Assembly (NCBI GenBank): GCA_027563935.2
Contig: CM050454.1
Location: 26,409,501-26,473,500 of the forward strand
DNA: 64,000 bases
From: Costus lasius
Taxonomy: Eukaryota; Streptophyta; Magnoliopsida; Zingiberales; Costaceae
Direction of reading: 5' to 3'
Shown here: positions 10,991 through 23,200 of the stretch, piece after piece
How the letters are laid out: each line of letters opens with the position of its first letter
How positions within the stretch are numbered: position 1 is the first letter of the stretch
Notes under the pieces: model-generated
Databases searched by the model: none
The model's input: the letters and a program-made list of their open reading frames with translations, nothing else
What the model was told of the DNA's origin: nothing
Translations under genes and position numbers: made by a program

Positions 10991-11322
10991 TGATGTGGGT
11001 TGAAAACATAGAACATGTAAACAACAGATTTTGAAAAGTTTTGTAATAGATAGATATTAAGAAAATCGAAATTACACTAATGGATTTGAAAATAAGATGT
11101 TTTTATATTTTTAGATAGGAAACCCGAATTAAATGTACTTGCAGAAAGTAAATTGCGAAAGTTAAATGACTAAAATATTAAAGAGAACTTACAGTGGACC
11201 CCTTGAGAATAGAAGAGGTCATCTTCCCGTTCTTCACCGGCCCAACTTTGATGGAAGGTGTCAATTACACATAGGCATGGGGGAGTTGTTAAAAGAGATT
11301 AATAAAACTTTACAACTTAAAA
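10991..11322 (-). repeat. Gypsy-2 5' LTR fragment
   Basis: Begins TGATGTGGG next to the primer site. It includes a block near 11200-11265 (CCTTGAGAATAGAAG, then CCCGTTCTTCACCGG) shared with Gypsy-1 and Gypsy-3 LTRs. It stops at 11322 where N2 starts. The predicted TSD is TAAAA (11318-11322); its partner is beyond the right edge. Confidence 0.78.
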
Positions 11323-11405
11323 TGATGGAGGCAGGGACCACAGGCCAAGAAGCTACAAATGGAGTCTACGAGTATCCTAGTCAAAGGCCTGGAGGTCGTG
11401 AATAA
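11323..11405 (+). repeat. N2 LTR, first 83 bp
   Basis: Begins TGATGGAGGCAGG and matches the start of the N1 LTRs (1257, 4894) up to GTGAATAA, where Gypsy-1 is inserted. It continues at 56780. Bases 11401-11405 (AATAA) are the left TSD of Gypsy-1. Confidence 0.88.
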
Positions 11406-13022
11406 TGATGTAGGGGGTAAACTCAGGACAAAGGTGCATGCAAACAACGATTTTGTCAAAATAGTTTTTTTATATTTTGTAAATAAAAACCCGAAATTAT
11501 TGCTAACGGAGTTGGAAAATATGTTTTTTTGTATTTTATAAAATAGAGGAAATAGAAAACTAGATTACTTGAACTACGAATTGAAATACACTTAATCTAT
11601 GAATTGAAAATGCTAGTAGGGATACTCACAGTGCGATCCTTGAGAATAGAAGGACCGTGACGTCCCGGTCTTCAACGGTCCTACTCTGATGGAAGGAATT
11701 GCATCATTACAAGCAAACACAGACAAACGAGATCCGCACATACCACGGATTCATATTACAAACCAAGAACTAAGGGGGAGGTTAAGCCTCACAAATTCCC
11801 TTAACACTTCAACTAGAGAGAGTGGGAAAGAAGAGGGGGGAAAGAGATTGGCGCCAAGAAGATCTTCCAAGCCTTGCGTTTCCCTACAACAAGAACTTAG
11901 ATTAGTGTAGATACAAGCTCTAGAAATCAAAGAGGGGAGAGGTGAAAAAAACTTAGCCGATTAAGAGTCTTGTTGATGTTGCTCTTCATGCTAGCCGAAA
12001 GTGAAGGATCCTTTGGAGATCTTTGTTGTTGCCGAGATCAAATGATGAGGGAACTTCCTTAGGGTCTCCCCAAGAAGTGCAAATCCTTCAAGGGTGAATG
12101 CGTTGAGGGCTTGAGAAGAAGGGGGAGAAGGGAAAGGGCTCGGCCCTTTGGAGAAGAGGGGGAGGTAGAATAACTTAGGCGACACAAGCACCAATGCTAA
12201 CTCAAGGTTTTTTTCATCTAGGCAACTAATTCGACAAGAGAAGTGTGTTACAATTTATAGGCTCATCAAGCCATGGGCAAGGGTGACAATTCACCCTAGG
12301 CGCAATCACAAAGTTTATGGAAGACATTAATGCACAATTAAAACATTTCCTTGGTCAAATTTGAATTTCGAATTCTTTACTTTGGTGGAGCTTCCTTGTG
12401 GCCGAATCCTTCTTGAGCTCCTTCCTTGTTTGCTTGGATGAAGTGGTGCCCATTTTGAATTTTGAAAAGCCTTCCTACAAGAGCTTGGGCGGCTAGAGTT
12501 TTCCAAAGTTGGTTCCACAAATTGGGGATCTAGATGGTGATCCCTTGATTTGTGGATCTTGATTGATCCTTGATGGCTAGGCGCATTGAAGGCTCCTCCA
12601 TTGGTAAGTTGTGGGCTGGTTCTTCAATTTCGAATTCTCCCTCTTATTAGGTGGCGCCTTGGGTTGATTTGGAAGGTGAAGTTGCATTCAATTCGAGCTC
12701 CTTCAACTTGAAGTCTTTAGTTAAGTGTTGAAGTGCTTCTTTCCATAAGGGGAGCTTCGCTTTGAGTGGCTTAGCTTGAGCTTCCTAGCTTCTTTTGAGC
12801 TGGGCTTTAACCTGCCCCATTATTGACACAAAAACCAGTAGACTATTCTGGGAGATAATGCATGACCTAATAAGGAAACTATAGGGTGCCCTAAGGCTTA
12901 TTCAAAGCAAATTGGAAAAGTGCAATTAAGGAAAGTGGGTGGCCTAGGAGGGAAGGCCATATCTGATGGGCTTCCTCCTGACCCTTCCAGACCTTCTAGG
13001 GGCAGGGTTGGTCTCTCCATCA
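11406..13022 (-). repeat. Gypsy-1 3' LTR
   Basis: 1617 bp, TGATGTAGG...CCATCA. The adjoining polypurine tract on the minus strand is CACCCGGGGAGAAA, ending at 13023, nearly the same as in N1. The pol reading frame ends inside this LTR at 12944. ORFs such as 11689-11910 recur in the other LTR only because the LTRs are copies. Confidence 0.92.
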
Positions 13023-13552
13023 TTTCTCCCCGGGTGGGAAGAATTCTCCTCTGGAGAATTATCCTTGTACCCTTGGAGTAACTCCGGAGCGGCCTGTGCC
13101 AACTCACTTTCGGGAAGCCAAGCCTCCTCACCCGACGTAAACTTAACACGATAAAATACTTGTACCTCGTCCGGGGTGAGTCGGGTCTGATCCTCGAGTA
13201 TGCTCTGTGGCTCGAGCCTATCAGTCAACTCCTCTATGAACACCAGCTCCTCATAGTGTGTGAGATCCTCCACGTTGACAGTGGTGGGGATCCCCAAGTC
13301 CGGTGGTAGATCCAAGACATAGGCGTTATCATTGATCCTTTCCACAATGGTAAAGGGCCCGAGTCCCTTTGCGTCCAACTTGCGGCCAGATCCATGGATG
13401 CGCTCCTCCCTGACCCGCAGTATAACCTGTTCACCTACAGAGAATTTCCTCTCTCGGCGTTTCTTGTTAGCACCCTTTCGATAAGAATTAACAGCATCAA
13501 TCATTTGGCAATGTATTTCGTGATGTAAATGGGACATGTGAGTAGCAAAATC
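12944..13552 (-). pseudogene. Gypsy-1 integrase C-terminus with chromodomain-like tail
   Basis: The last part of pol. It opens with the QMIDAVNSYRKGANKKRRERKFSVG stretch (13510-13435), then the GxKLDAKGLGPF and DLPPDLGI blocks typical of gypsy integrase ends. A segment at about 13160-13065 (YRVKF...EEAWLPESEL) resembles a chromodomain, and a basic RRSGRVRRKP end follows. About 26 codons lie inside the 3' LTR. The frame here is open, but the gene is split from its upstream part by the copia LTR at 13553. Confidence 0.82.
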
Positions 13553-15237
13553 TGTTGGGGTATGCCCTTAAGGCTAATGTTTGAGGCCTCGGGATTGTAT
13601 CAGTATCATGTATAAACTTCATGTTTATAAAGGCAATGGTTGTTATTCATGTTGTTGCATTATCTGCTGTCATATGTATACTTCTGAATAATGTCTCAAT
13701 GCTGTTCAGCTTGGCTGACATGCAGTTAAGTCCTTAGTCGAGATATCTTGGTGAACATGAGACAGCCTTGATATGATTGAGACTAATATGTGTTCTAATC
13801 TTATAGGATGCTTCGAGCATGGAATAAGATGTAGACTCATAGGTACATTGGATGTACTGGACAGACCCTACTAGGATGATCAATTGCTTGTCACAATGTG
13901 AATAATCCTTGTATGCAAACAAGTGGCATACTTCCTCTGACTTGAGATCACTTGTGTTTCTAAATGATGATTGTCATTGTTTTGAGGTAGTTCAATATCA
14001 TTTGAAACATAATGGTTATAGACTATCTTGGATAATGATCATGAGTCAGGTTAGGACACTAGTGATTGATAAAGGATTGCCGTCTCCTAGTTTGGAGTGT
14101 GATGTTCTAAAGGGGCCCCCTGGATGAGATGATTGAGAAAGTGTATGGCCATACCCAGATGACTATGTTCATCTGATCTAATCATCCTCATCATATTGGA
14201 GTTACAAGCTTGACACGCATGTCCAATAAGAACATCCAGTGGCAAAGGAAACATGTATGTCTAGTGAAGTGGATTCACACTTGTGCTATGGTTTGGGTGT
14301 AGTCTTGGAAGACTCTTTCCTTTATATCGGGAGACAGTGATGTGTTGCTAGATACCCCTCACTGATCGTGATAACGTAAGTTATCGTTACCGACATTTAA
14401 AGGAAACCCTTAGGGTCGCACAATTTGATGATATGGCTTACTTAAGTCAGATCGTGTGGACTGAATTGTTTTGGTTCAGTTTAAGGGATTTAAACTCTGA
14501 TTGTAAGTGAGATCTGGTCTGATCATGTTTGATTGATTAGGGCTTGAGATCGGTAAGCTTCGATCGAGAGAATTGATGCTAGATTGGTCAGATCAGGAGC
14601 ATTAAGAGATGAACGGTCAGATCTTGAATCTTAGGGTTTAAGGTGATCTGGACCAAGGCTTGGCTTGATTTGGTCCTTGAACCAAATCCAAATTGAACCG
14701 GCTCGTGTATGAGCGCATGGTTCAATTTAGAGGGATGAGCGTTCGGTTCACTTGGAGTGAACGCATAACGCATGTATTGAAGCATTTGCTATTTTTGGAA
14801 ATTCGGTTTTCCAAAGTGGAAAACGCCTCCACGTTCGAGTGCAATGCTTCTCTATTCTCGTCTCTCGCCCCTTGCTCTCAAAGACTCACTCTTGCGTGGT
14901 GAAGGTAGACGACAAGAGAGGATTCGGCCAAGAAGTGTAGATCTCATCCCTTCCATACGATAAGGGCACTTGGAGAACCTTGCTAGCACAAGGAACACAA
15001 GGAGTAGTCATCATCCTCTTGTGTGCGTCACCTTTGGAGGAGAGCCCTTTCGCCATCTTCTTCCAAGACGCCATTCGAATCAATGGCTATGGTATGATCT
15101 TCTTCTTGATCTATTCAATCATTTGACAGTTGATCATATGGCATGTAAAAGATCTTTAAGAAACCCTTGCTTCCTTGCGAATTTTATATGCGCCTCCTAT
15201 TAGGGTTTCGTCCCCCCTTAGATTTAGGGGGCTTTCA
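13553..15237 (+). repeat. Copia-2-family solo LTR inside Gypsy-1 integrase
   Basis: 1685 bp, TGTTGGGG...GCTTTCA, with TSD AAATC on both sides (13548-13552 and 15238-15242). Neither side has a primer site or polypurine tract; both flanks are integrase code in the same frame, so this is a solo LTR at an original insertion site. It is a near-copy (about 14 differences by eye) of 30824-32507, which has the same right flank. An ATG GCT ATG followed by GTATGATC lies at 15083-15099, the possible splice donor described for this family. Confidence 0.9.
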
Positions 15238-16405
15238 AAATCTTTAGCAGACATAGAAATATAGGAGTGCTTAGGTAAAGGAAATAAATCAACAGGTTTT
15301 CTAGGCTGGTACCCTAAGTTGGCTTGAAAAGGGGACAATCCCGTGGTTTTGTTGACAACACTATTGTAGGAGAACTCAGCAATGGGTAATAGCTTATCCC
15401 ATGTGCCAGGGTGCTCTCCTACCAAACTCCTCAAAATGCTCCCAAGTGATCGATTTACCACTTCGGTCTGCCCATCCGTCTGAGGATGATAGGCCGTGGA
15501 GAATTTGAGTTTGGTTCCCAACATAGCCCACAGGGTTTTCCAGAAATGTCCAACAAACCTGGAATCCCTATCAGAAACTATAGTTAGAGGGGTACCTCTT
15601 TGTTTAACAACCTCTTTAAAGAATAACCTAGCTACATGCGATGCATCTGTGGTTTTGTAACAAGGTATAAAGTGTGCCATCTTGGTAAACCTATCTACTA
15701 CGACAAAAATAGAATCATGTCTGGAGGGAGTCCTTGGTAAACCTAAGATGAAATCCATGCTAATGTCCTGCCAAGGTGCTTGAGGAATGGGTAGGGGTGT
15801 GTACAGACCAAAGTTATGTTTCTGAGTTTTTCTGGTCTGACAGGTCCTACAATGTTTAACAACCTTGGCCACATCCCTATAGAGGTTCGGCCAGAAGAAC
15901 CGTTCCTCTACTAAGGCTTGAGTCTTGTCCCGGCCATGGTGCCCAGTAGACCCTCCTCCGTGGATCTCCCAAACAAGGAAGTCTCGGATTGAGGTATTGG
16001 GAACGCACAACTTTGGCCCAAGAAACAAAAACTCATCCCTTAGGGTATAGAGGGGATGACTCAAGGGGTCTATGCTAAGCTCAGAATATATGCTAGAAAA
16101 ATCAGGACATTCTAAATATTCATGCTTCATGCGATCAAATCCAACTACTTCAACAGATAATTTTTGCACAAGTAAAGTTACTCTACTTAAAGCATCAGCA
16201 ACTTTATTTTCAATCCCAAACTTATGCTTGAAAACAAAGGTGTACTGTTGAAGGTATTCTACCCATTTAGCATGTCTAGCATTTAATTTCTTTTGAGCAC
16301 TTAAAAAAGATAAAGCCTGGTGGTCACTATTCAAAATAAATTCATTGTGTATTAGATAGTGTCTCCAGTGCGTTAAAGATTGAACTACGGCATAGAATTC
16401 CTTAT
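15238..16405 (-). pseudogene. Duplicated Gypsy-1 integrase/RNase H segment, first copy
   Basis: Minus-strand pol reading from the end of RNase H (HWRHYLIHNEF, SDHQALSF) through integrase: the HHCC zinc finger (HH...CRTCQ) and the catalytic core (MDFILGLPR, SDRDSRF, and the Glu in QTEVVNRS). The frame is open here, unlike its twin at 32508-33674, which has lost one base near 33474. About 8 differences separate the copies over 1.17 kb by eye. At 16404-16405 the gypsy sequence joins a copia leader in a gypsy-foreign context. Confidence 0.88.
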
Positions 16406-17752
16406 GAGGGTTGTTCAGCCCAGCGCATGCATGGTTGACCATTAGGTCGACTCAAGTCAGTTAGGACTTGGTGCATGCAAGGGCAGTGGATAAGACTAGG
16501 TCTGATGAGTGGATCCCTAGTAATGGACCGTTGTAATGTAGTAGGGCACATAAGAAAATTAAAATTGATGCCAATGGGTTTTCGAAAATTTTATTTTCTT
16601 ATTTGGATCACATGTTGGTTGGATGCCATGATGCTTGTTTATTTAATCTTATGTGGGCTGCCTAATTAATGTGTGCTGTGCTGGGGCCTGCGTGCCTGGA
16701 ATTAAAATTGTAAATTAATTTTTATTGTGATCTGCGCATCACATGTTATTTAATTTATAAAGTGTAATTGACCTGCGAGTCAATCTTGTCTAGATAGATT
16801 AAATTATAATTTTATCAGACAAGAGCACAGAGCACACATGGCAGAGGCGCATGCAGCTTGAGGCTTAACCAGGTGGGAGGTCCAGGGTTCGACTCTGGGA
16901 CAGGCGCATTTACCTGGTGGGCGCACCTGAGCTGCAGTGGGCGCTCGGGCCCTGGGTTGGGCCAGATGAGAAGGCAAAAGACCCATGAAGAGCTCAAGTG
17001 AAGACTTAAGTTAAATTAAGGTCTTACTTAGGTTTAATGGGCTTTTACCACATAAGATCAGCATGCTTTCTACTTATTGTTTATATAATTAGAACTGCAT
17101 GATTTAATCTTCTGCTATCGCCATAGGTTATGCATGATAGTTAAGAAGATAAAAGACCGTTAAAATCCAACGCTAAAATATCAAGCACGTAAGCCTTCTG
17201 ACGCGAAACCTCACTGTTCTGACTATCGTTGGGGCCGTGTTGTACCCACTCAGTGGGCACGCCCATCTATCTTCAGACGGTGTGTGATTACACCTGCGTG
17301 TTACAGAGAAGGGATTTATCGCTTCTCCTTGCTCAGCATAGCACGTGGTGGTCCAGGGAGTAGGTCAGGTCAGCTTGACCATGTAGGCTACATACTGAGC
17401 ATATGTGAGCTATATGGAGGCAGCCATCTGTGGGATCAGAGACTGTGTTGTACCAACACAGTTGGCACAGTCTGCTGAATTGCCCAGATGAAGGGGAATC
17501 GCACGGGTTGGCGATTGGCAGGCATTGCCTACCAGAAATTAGTGCTTGTACTCTCTGTGCATCTTATCTCGCCTGAGCGGGACGCGGAGACCAAGTATGA
17601 AATCTGGATCCCATCTCACTAAAAGAGCGTTACTCTTTCGGACTGTTTAATGGATTTTTCAGTCAAATAAAATAGTGAGAAAAGAATCTTTCTTAAGTCC
17701 TGGATTGATTCTAAACATTGATACTGACCTTGCTGTTCTTGCATTGTTGTAG
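16406..17752 (+). other. Copia-2 leader (5' truncated), probable intron part
   Basis: Homologous to the leader of Copia-5 (59856-61211). It holds a tRNA T-arm-like module (16839-16898) and two hairpins. At 17236-17261 the outer stem is CGTG/CACG and the inner stem CCCAC/GTGGG. At 17443-17470 the outer stem is CTGTG/CACAG and the inner stem CCAAC/GTTGG. It ends with a TACTGAC branch-point-like word (17732-17738) and a TAG acceptor-like end (17750-17752). Short ORFs here (such as 17284-17478) are by-products of leader conservation. Confidence 0.7.
16839..16898 (+). other. tRNA-like (A/B-box-like) module in Copia-2 leader
   Basis: A 5-bp stem around a GTTCGAC loop (16882-16898) looks like a tRNA T-arm, or pol III B box. 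About 45 bp upstream, TGGCAGAGGCGC looks like a weak A box. A matching module occurs in the leaders of Copia-1, Copia-3 and Copia-5. No complete cloverleaf is evident, so I do not call a tRNA gene. Confidence 0.45.
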
Positions 17753-18568
17753 ATTACTGCAGCAACGAACACCACGAATTTCAATGTGCGATCCCTACTG
17801 GAAAGAGAGAAGTTTGCTGGGCCAAACTTCTCAGACTGGTACGGACACCTTAAGATTGTTCTTAAGGCAGAGAGGAAGCTGTATGTCCTCGAGACGGCTA
17901 TACCGCCTCAACCCGCTGCGAACGCCGCAAGGGCGGTTCGCGATGCCTATGAAAAGCATGTCAATGATAGCATTGATGTCGCTTGCCTGATGCTTGCGTC
18001 TATGACACCAGAGCTGCAGCGTCAGCATGAGGATCTATCTGCTATACAAATTATAGCAAACCTCAAGCTGCTGTATGCTGCACAGGCTAGGACTGAACGC
18101 TACAATTTGACTAAACTTTTCTTTCAGAGCAAACTGGCTGAAGGGAGTCCAGTGGGAGCTCACGTACTCAAGATGATTGGGTACAAGGAGGCTCTAGAGA
18201 AACTGGGACATACCATCAATCAGGAGCTTGCTGTAGACATCATATTGCAGTCTCTCCCGACCTCTTTCGATCCGTTCATCATTAACTTTAATATGAACAA
18301 GATCGACTGTACCCCGGCAGAGTTACTGAACATACTCTTGACTACAGAGTTGACTCTAAAGGGAAAGCCTTCAACCTCTGTCTTGATGGTTCCTTCAAGG
18401 AACAAGAAGAAAGGGAAGAAGGGCAAAGCCCCTGTCAAGAGCTACAGCAAGGCTCTGAAACAAAAGGTTAAGCGGTCGAAGGAATACAGATGTTTCCATT
18501 GTGGCCAGCTAGGTCACTGGAAAAAGGACTGTAAAGCGCTCCAGGGAGACAAGAAGGGAAGTTTCCCT
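17753..18568 (+). pseudogene. Copia-2 gag, no ATG at the usual site, split by Copia-1
   Basis: Gag of the copia polyprotein: the SLLEREKFAGPNFSDW block, a helical capsid-like region, and a CX2CX4HX4C zinc knuckle (CFHCGQ...C) near 18491-18532. The codon that is ATG in Copia-1 and Copia-5 is ACG here (17774-17776). The in-frame open sequence continues upstream to the TAG at 17750-17752, which fits translation starting in an upstream exon. Copia-1 enters at 18568; without it the frame continues in phase at 27716. Confidence 0.88.
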
Positions 18569-20272
18569 TGTAAGTACCCCTTAAGATAAGGGGGGTCCCC
18601 TTCTAGGGGGAGCATAACCCTAAAGCATATGGCGCATAAAATTTTCTTCTTGCGGAACTAGGGTTATAGGATCGATATGCATGCTAAAAGATCAACTTGA
18701 TAATAAGAAAACAATCATACCATCGCCATGGGGAAGATGTTTCCTTGGAAGCAAAGATCAAAGTAGATCTTCTCCTTGTCGTCACACACAAGATGATGCC
18801 GCTATCTCTCTTGGTGCCCCTTGTGCTAGCAAGGTTCCAAGAGGTCCTTGTCGAGTGAAGGGAAAATGAGATCTCTTTCTTCTTGGCCGAATCCTCCTCA
18901 ACCTTCAAAGCGTCGCCACACTCACGAGAGAGACGAGAGGAATATGGGCGAGAGGAATATCTCCAAGCGAAAATAGAGTATATTCTATTTTGATGAGCGC
19001 ACTCTCCAAATGGAGATCATGGTTACTAAAAATAGTAACCACTCCTCACCACAACGTTCACGCCAAGTGAACTTGTCGCCTACTCCTCTCCCTATGAACC
19101 AAGCGCTCATTTAGTGAGCCGGTTCACTTTGGTTCGGTTTAAGAACCAATCAAGCCAATGATCTAGTCTAGATCTTAAATAAACCCTAAGGTTCACGATC
19201 TAACCGTCGATCTCAACGATGCCCCTGATCTGACCGATCTGGCATACATTCTCTCGATCGAAGCTTACCGATCTCAAGCCCTAATCAATCAAACATGATC
19301 AGACCAGATCTCACTCACAATCAGAGATTAAATCCCTTTAAACTGAACCCAAACAATTCAGTCCACACGATCTGACTTAAGTAAGCCATATCATCAAATT
19401 GTGCGACCCTAAGGGTTTCCTTTAAATGTCGGTAACGATAACTCACGTTATCACGATCAGTGAGGGGTATCTAGCAACACATCACTGTCTCCCGATAGAA
19501 AGGAAAGAGTCTTCCAAGACTACACCCAAACCATAGCACAAGTGTGACTCAAATCACTAGGCATGCATATTTCCTTTGCCACTGGATGTTCTTATTGGAC
19601 AAGCCTGTCAAGCTCGTAATTCCAATATGATGAGCATGATTAGAACAGATGAACACAGTCACCTGGGTATGGCCATACACTTTCTCAATCATCTCATCCA
19701 GGGGGCCCCTTTTGAACATCACACTCCTTAAACAAGGAGACGGCAATCCTATGTCTATCACTAGTGCTCTAACCTGACTCAAGCTCACCATCCAAGATAG
19801 TCTATAATCATTATGTTTCAAATGATATTGAACTACCTCAAAACAATGACAATCATCATTTAGAAAACACAAGTGATCTCAAGTCAGAGGAAATGTGCCA
19901 CTTGTCATATCCAAGGAATATTCACATTGTGATAAACAATTGAACATCCTAGTAGGGTCTGTCCAGTACATCTCATGTACCCATGAGTCTACATCTTATT
20001 CCATGCTCGAAGCATCCTATAAGATTAGAACACATATTAGTCTTAACCATATCAAGGCTGTCTCATGTTCACCAAGATATATCGACTAAGGACATAATAG
20101 CTTGTCAGCCCAGCTGAACAGCTTTGAGACATTATTCAGAAGAACATATATTGCAGCAGACAATGTAGCTAACTGAATAACAACCATGCCTTTATAAACA
20201 TAACAGTTTATTACATGATACAGATACATTCCCACAGGCCTCAAACATTAGCCTTAAGGGCATACCCCAACA
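18569..20272 (-). repeat. Copia-1 3' LTR
   Basis: 1704 bp, running TGTAAG...CCAACA on the plus strand. The polypurine tract (plus-strand complement ATCTCCCACTTGC) adjoins at 20273. The LTR carries a CTATTTTTAG TATA-like word flanked by a 7-bp inverted repeat (GGTTACT/AGTAACC), as in its partner at 26007-27710. ORFs inside are duplicated exactly in the partner and are not genes. Confidence 0.95.
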
Positions 20273-20292
20273 ATCTCCCACTTGCACTTAAT

Positions 20293-23200
20293 CTAATGGT
20301 TGAGAAATCTCAAACCCATATTATTACAGTGCTTCTCATGCTTCTGCTGCGCCAGAGGCTTGGTAAGCGGGTCTGCCAGATTGTCATCTGTATGAACCTT
20401 GCAGATTTTGATCTCGCCACGATCTATGATCTCCCTGATCAAATGAAACCGTCTCTGTATGTGCTTGGACTTCTGGTGCGACCGTGGTTCCTTTGCTTGT
20501 GCGATTGCTCCAGTGTTATCACAAAAGATAACCAAAGGATCTGCACTCGAAGGAACAACACCAAGTTCTCTCACGAACTTACGAATCCACACTGCCTCCT
20601 TGGATGCTTCCGAGGCTGCAACATACTCGGCTTCTGTTGTGGAATCAGCAACAGTTGACTGTTTGAAACTTTTCCACACCACTGCACCTCCATTCAAGCT
20701 AAAAACATAGCCTGATTGCGATCGGAAATCATCCTGGTCAGACTGGAACGAAGCGTCAGTATATCCTTCAATACTGAGTTCTTCCTGACCACCATATATC
20801 AAGAACATATCTTTGGTCCTCCGCAGATATTTTAAAATGTTCTTGACTGCAATCCAGTGCGCCATACCTGGATTACTCTGGTAACGACTGGTCACGCTTA
20901 ACCCGTAAGCGACGTCTGGGCGAGTACACAACATCGCATACATAATGGATCCAATAGCCGAAGCATAAGGCGTATTGTCCATTTCATCTTTCTCAGTCTG
21001 TGTTTGTGGACACTGACTCTTCGAAAGATTCAGACCATGTCTGACTGGAAGATATCCTCGTTTAGAATTCTCTAAATGAAATCTCTCCAGGACCTTATCG
21101 ATGTAAGTACTCTGGCACAGCCCGAGAAGCCTCTTAGATCTATCCCTGTAGATCTTCACACCTAACACATAGGCTGCTTCTCCTAGATCTTTCATCTGGA
21201 AACATTTCCTTAGCCATGCTTTAACAGCATGCATTTCAGGAATATCATTTCCAATGATCAAGATGTCATCGACGTAGAGGACTAGGAAAGTAATCACGCT
21301 CCCACTAAACCTCTTATATACACACGGGTCATCTTCGTTCTTGATGAAACCAAATTCAGTGACTGATTCATCAAAACGAATATTCCAGCTTCTTGATGCT
21401 TGTTTAAGTCCATAAATAGACTTCTTTAACTTGCATATCTTATGACGATCTGCTGGATTAGTGAAACCTTCTGGTTGTGTCATATACACATCCTCATCCA
21501 GATTTCCATTAAGGAAAGCTGTTTTCACATCCATCTGCCAAATCTCATAATCATAATATGCAGCTATCGCGAAAAGAATCCGAATAGACTTAAACATGGC
21601 TACAGGAGAGAAAGTTTCATCATAATCTATCCCGTAGATTTGTTTGAAACCTTTCGCAACTAGCCTGCCTTTATAGGTAACCACGTTACCATCCATGTCA
21701 ATCTTCTTCTTGAAGATCCACTTACAGCCTATAGGGATAACTCCCGGAGGCGGATCAACCAAATCCCAAACTTGGTTATCTGACATGGAGTCCATCTCGG
21801 CGCGCATAGCTTCAAGCCATCTCGCTGACTCCGGTCCACTGACCGCATCCGCATAAGTGAGGGGTTCATCATTGTTAATGATGTAGACTCCGTCATAGCG
21901 CTCAGGCTGTCGACGGATCCTACCCGATCTTCGCGGTTCCCGTGATATCTGAGCCTCAGGTTGTTCAATAACCTGTTCTACCAGCTCAGGCTCATCCAAC
22001 TCTGCTTGAGCACTTTGTCCTTCCTCTGGATTCTCATCCAGTTTTATTTCTCTCCCACTGGCCTCTTGCAGAAGAAACTCCTTCTCAAGAAATATGGCCG
22101 TCCGAGCAACAAAAACCTTGTTCTCCTTGGGATCAAAGAAATAATAACCCTTAGTTTCCTTAGGGTAACCGACAAAGATACATTTGTCAGATCTGCTCTC
22201 TAGTTTCCCAGAGGCGAGCTTTTTGACATAAGCCTCGCAACCCCAGATCCTGATAAATGTCAAGCTTGGCTGTTTCCCATACCATAATTCATATGGCGTC
22301 TTTGAAACTGCCTTGGATGGCACTCGGTTTAGTACCTTTGCAGCTGTTTCCAGCGCAAAACCCCAAAAGGAGTAAGGAAGAGTAGCCTGACTCATCATAG
22401 AACGAACCATATCAAGTAGCGTTCTATTTCTCCTCTCGGACACACCATTCCATTGCGGTGTTCCTGGTGGAGTGAGCTGTGAGATAATCCCACACTCCTT
22501 TAGATAGTCAGTAAATGCATGACTTAGGTATTCACCACCTCGATCTGAGCGAAGTGCCTTGATATTACGGCCTAGCTGATTCTGTACTTCATTTTTGAAC
22601 TCTTTGAACTTGTCAAAAGATTCACTTTTATGTCTCATCAGATAGACATAACCATATCTACTGAAATCATCAGTAAAGGTAATGAAGTACTGATAGCCAC
22701 CTCTGGCATGTTTACTAAATGGCCCACACACATCACTGTGTATAAGGTCAAGTAAACCTGAAGCCCTTTGACCTTTGTGAGGAAAAGGTGACTTCGTCAT
22801 TTTACCCATCAAACAAGCTTTGCATGTATCAATCTCCTTATAGGAGAATGATCCCAGCAGTCCATTTTCATGCAACCGCTTAATGCGTTTCTCGTTAATA
22901 TGGCCTAAACGACTATGCCATAGCAAGGTGCTGTCATCAGCATACTTGGCTTTCTTAATATCAATTTGCTGTATTGAACATTCCATGTCCAACATGAATA
23001 ACCCATTGTTAATTGAACCAGTTGCATAAACAATATTATCATAAGACAAAATACACTTTGAAATATTGCATTCAAAGGAAAACCCCTTCCTGACAAGAGC
23101 AGGAATGGAGATAATATTTTTAGTTATACTGGGAACAAAGTAACAACTGTTTAGTTCCAATACAAGTCCAGATGGTAAAGAAATAAAGTAGTCTCCTACA

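Larger units (their letters stand above)
8218..11322 (-). mobile_element. Gypsy-2: degraded Ty3/gypsy element, 5' half
   Basis: The minus-strand outer host of everything in the window: 5' LTR start at 10991, primer site, gag, protease and reverse transcriptase. It is cut at 8218 by Gypsy-3 and in its 5' LTR at 11322 by N2. RNase H, integrase and the 3' LTR should lie left of the window, and the rest of the 5' LTR right of it. Three in-frame TAG codons and a protease Asp-to-Ala change mark it as dead. Confidence 0.85.

Noticed and set aside
11689..12194. Small ORFs in the Gypsy-1 3' LTR as host genes
   Set aside because: They are duplicated in the 5' LTR (55403-55946) and show no domain.
13553..15237. 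Reading this LTR as the true 5' LTR of Copia-2
   Set aside because: It is followed directly by gypsy integrase and an AAATC TSD, with no primer site or leader, so it is a solo LTR at this position.
16882..16898. Possible tRNA gene
   Set aside because: Only a T-arm-like stem and a weak A box; no acceptor stem or anticodon arm could be drawn.
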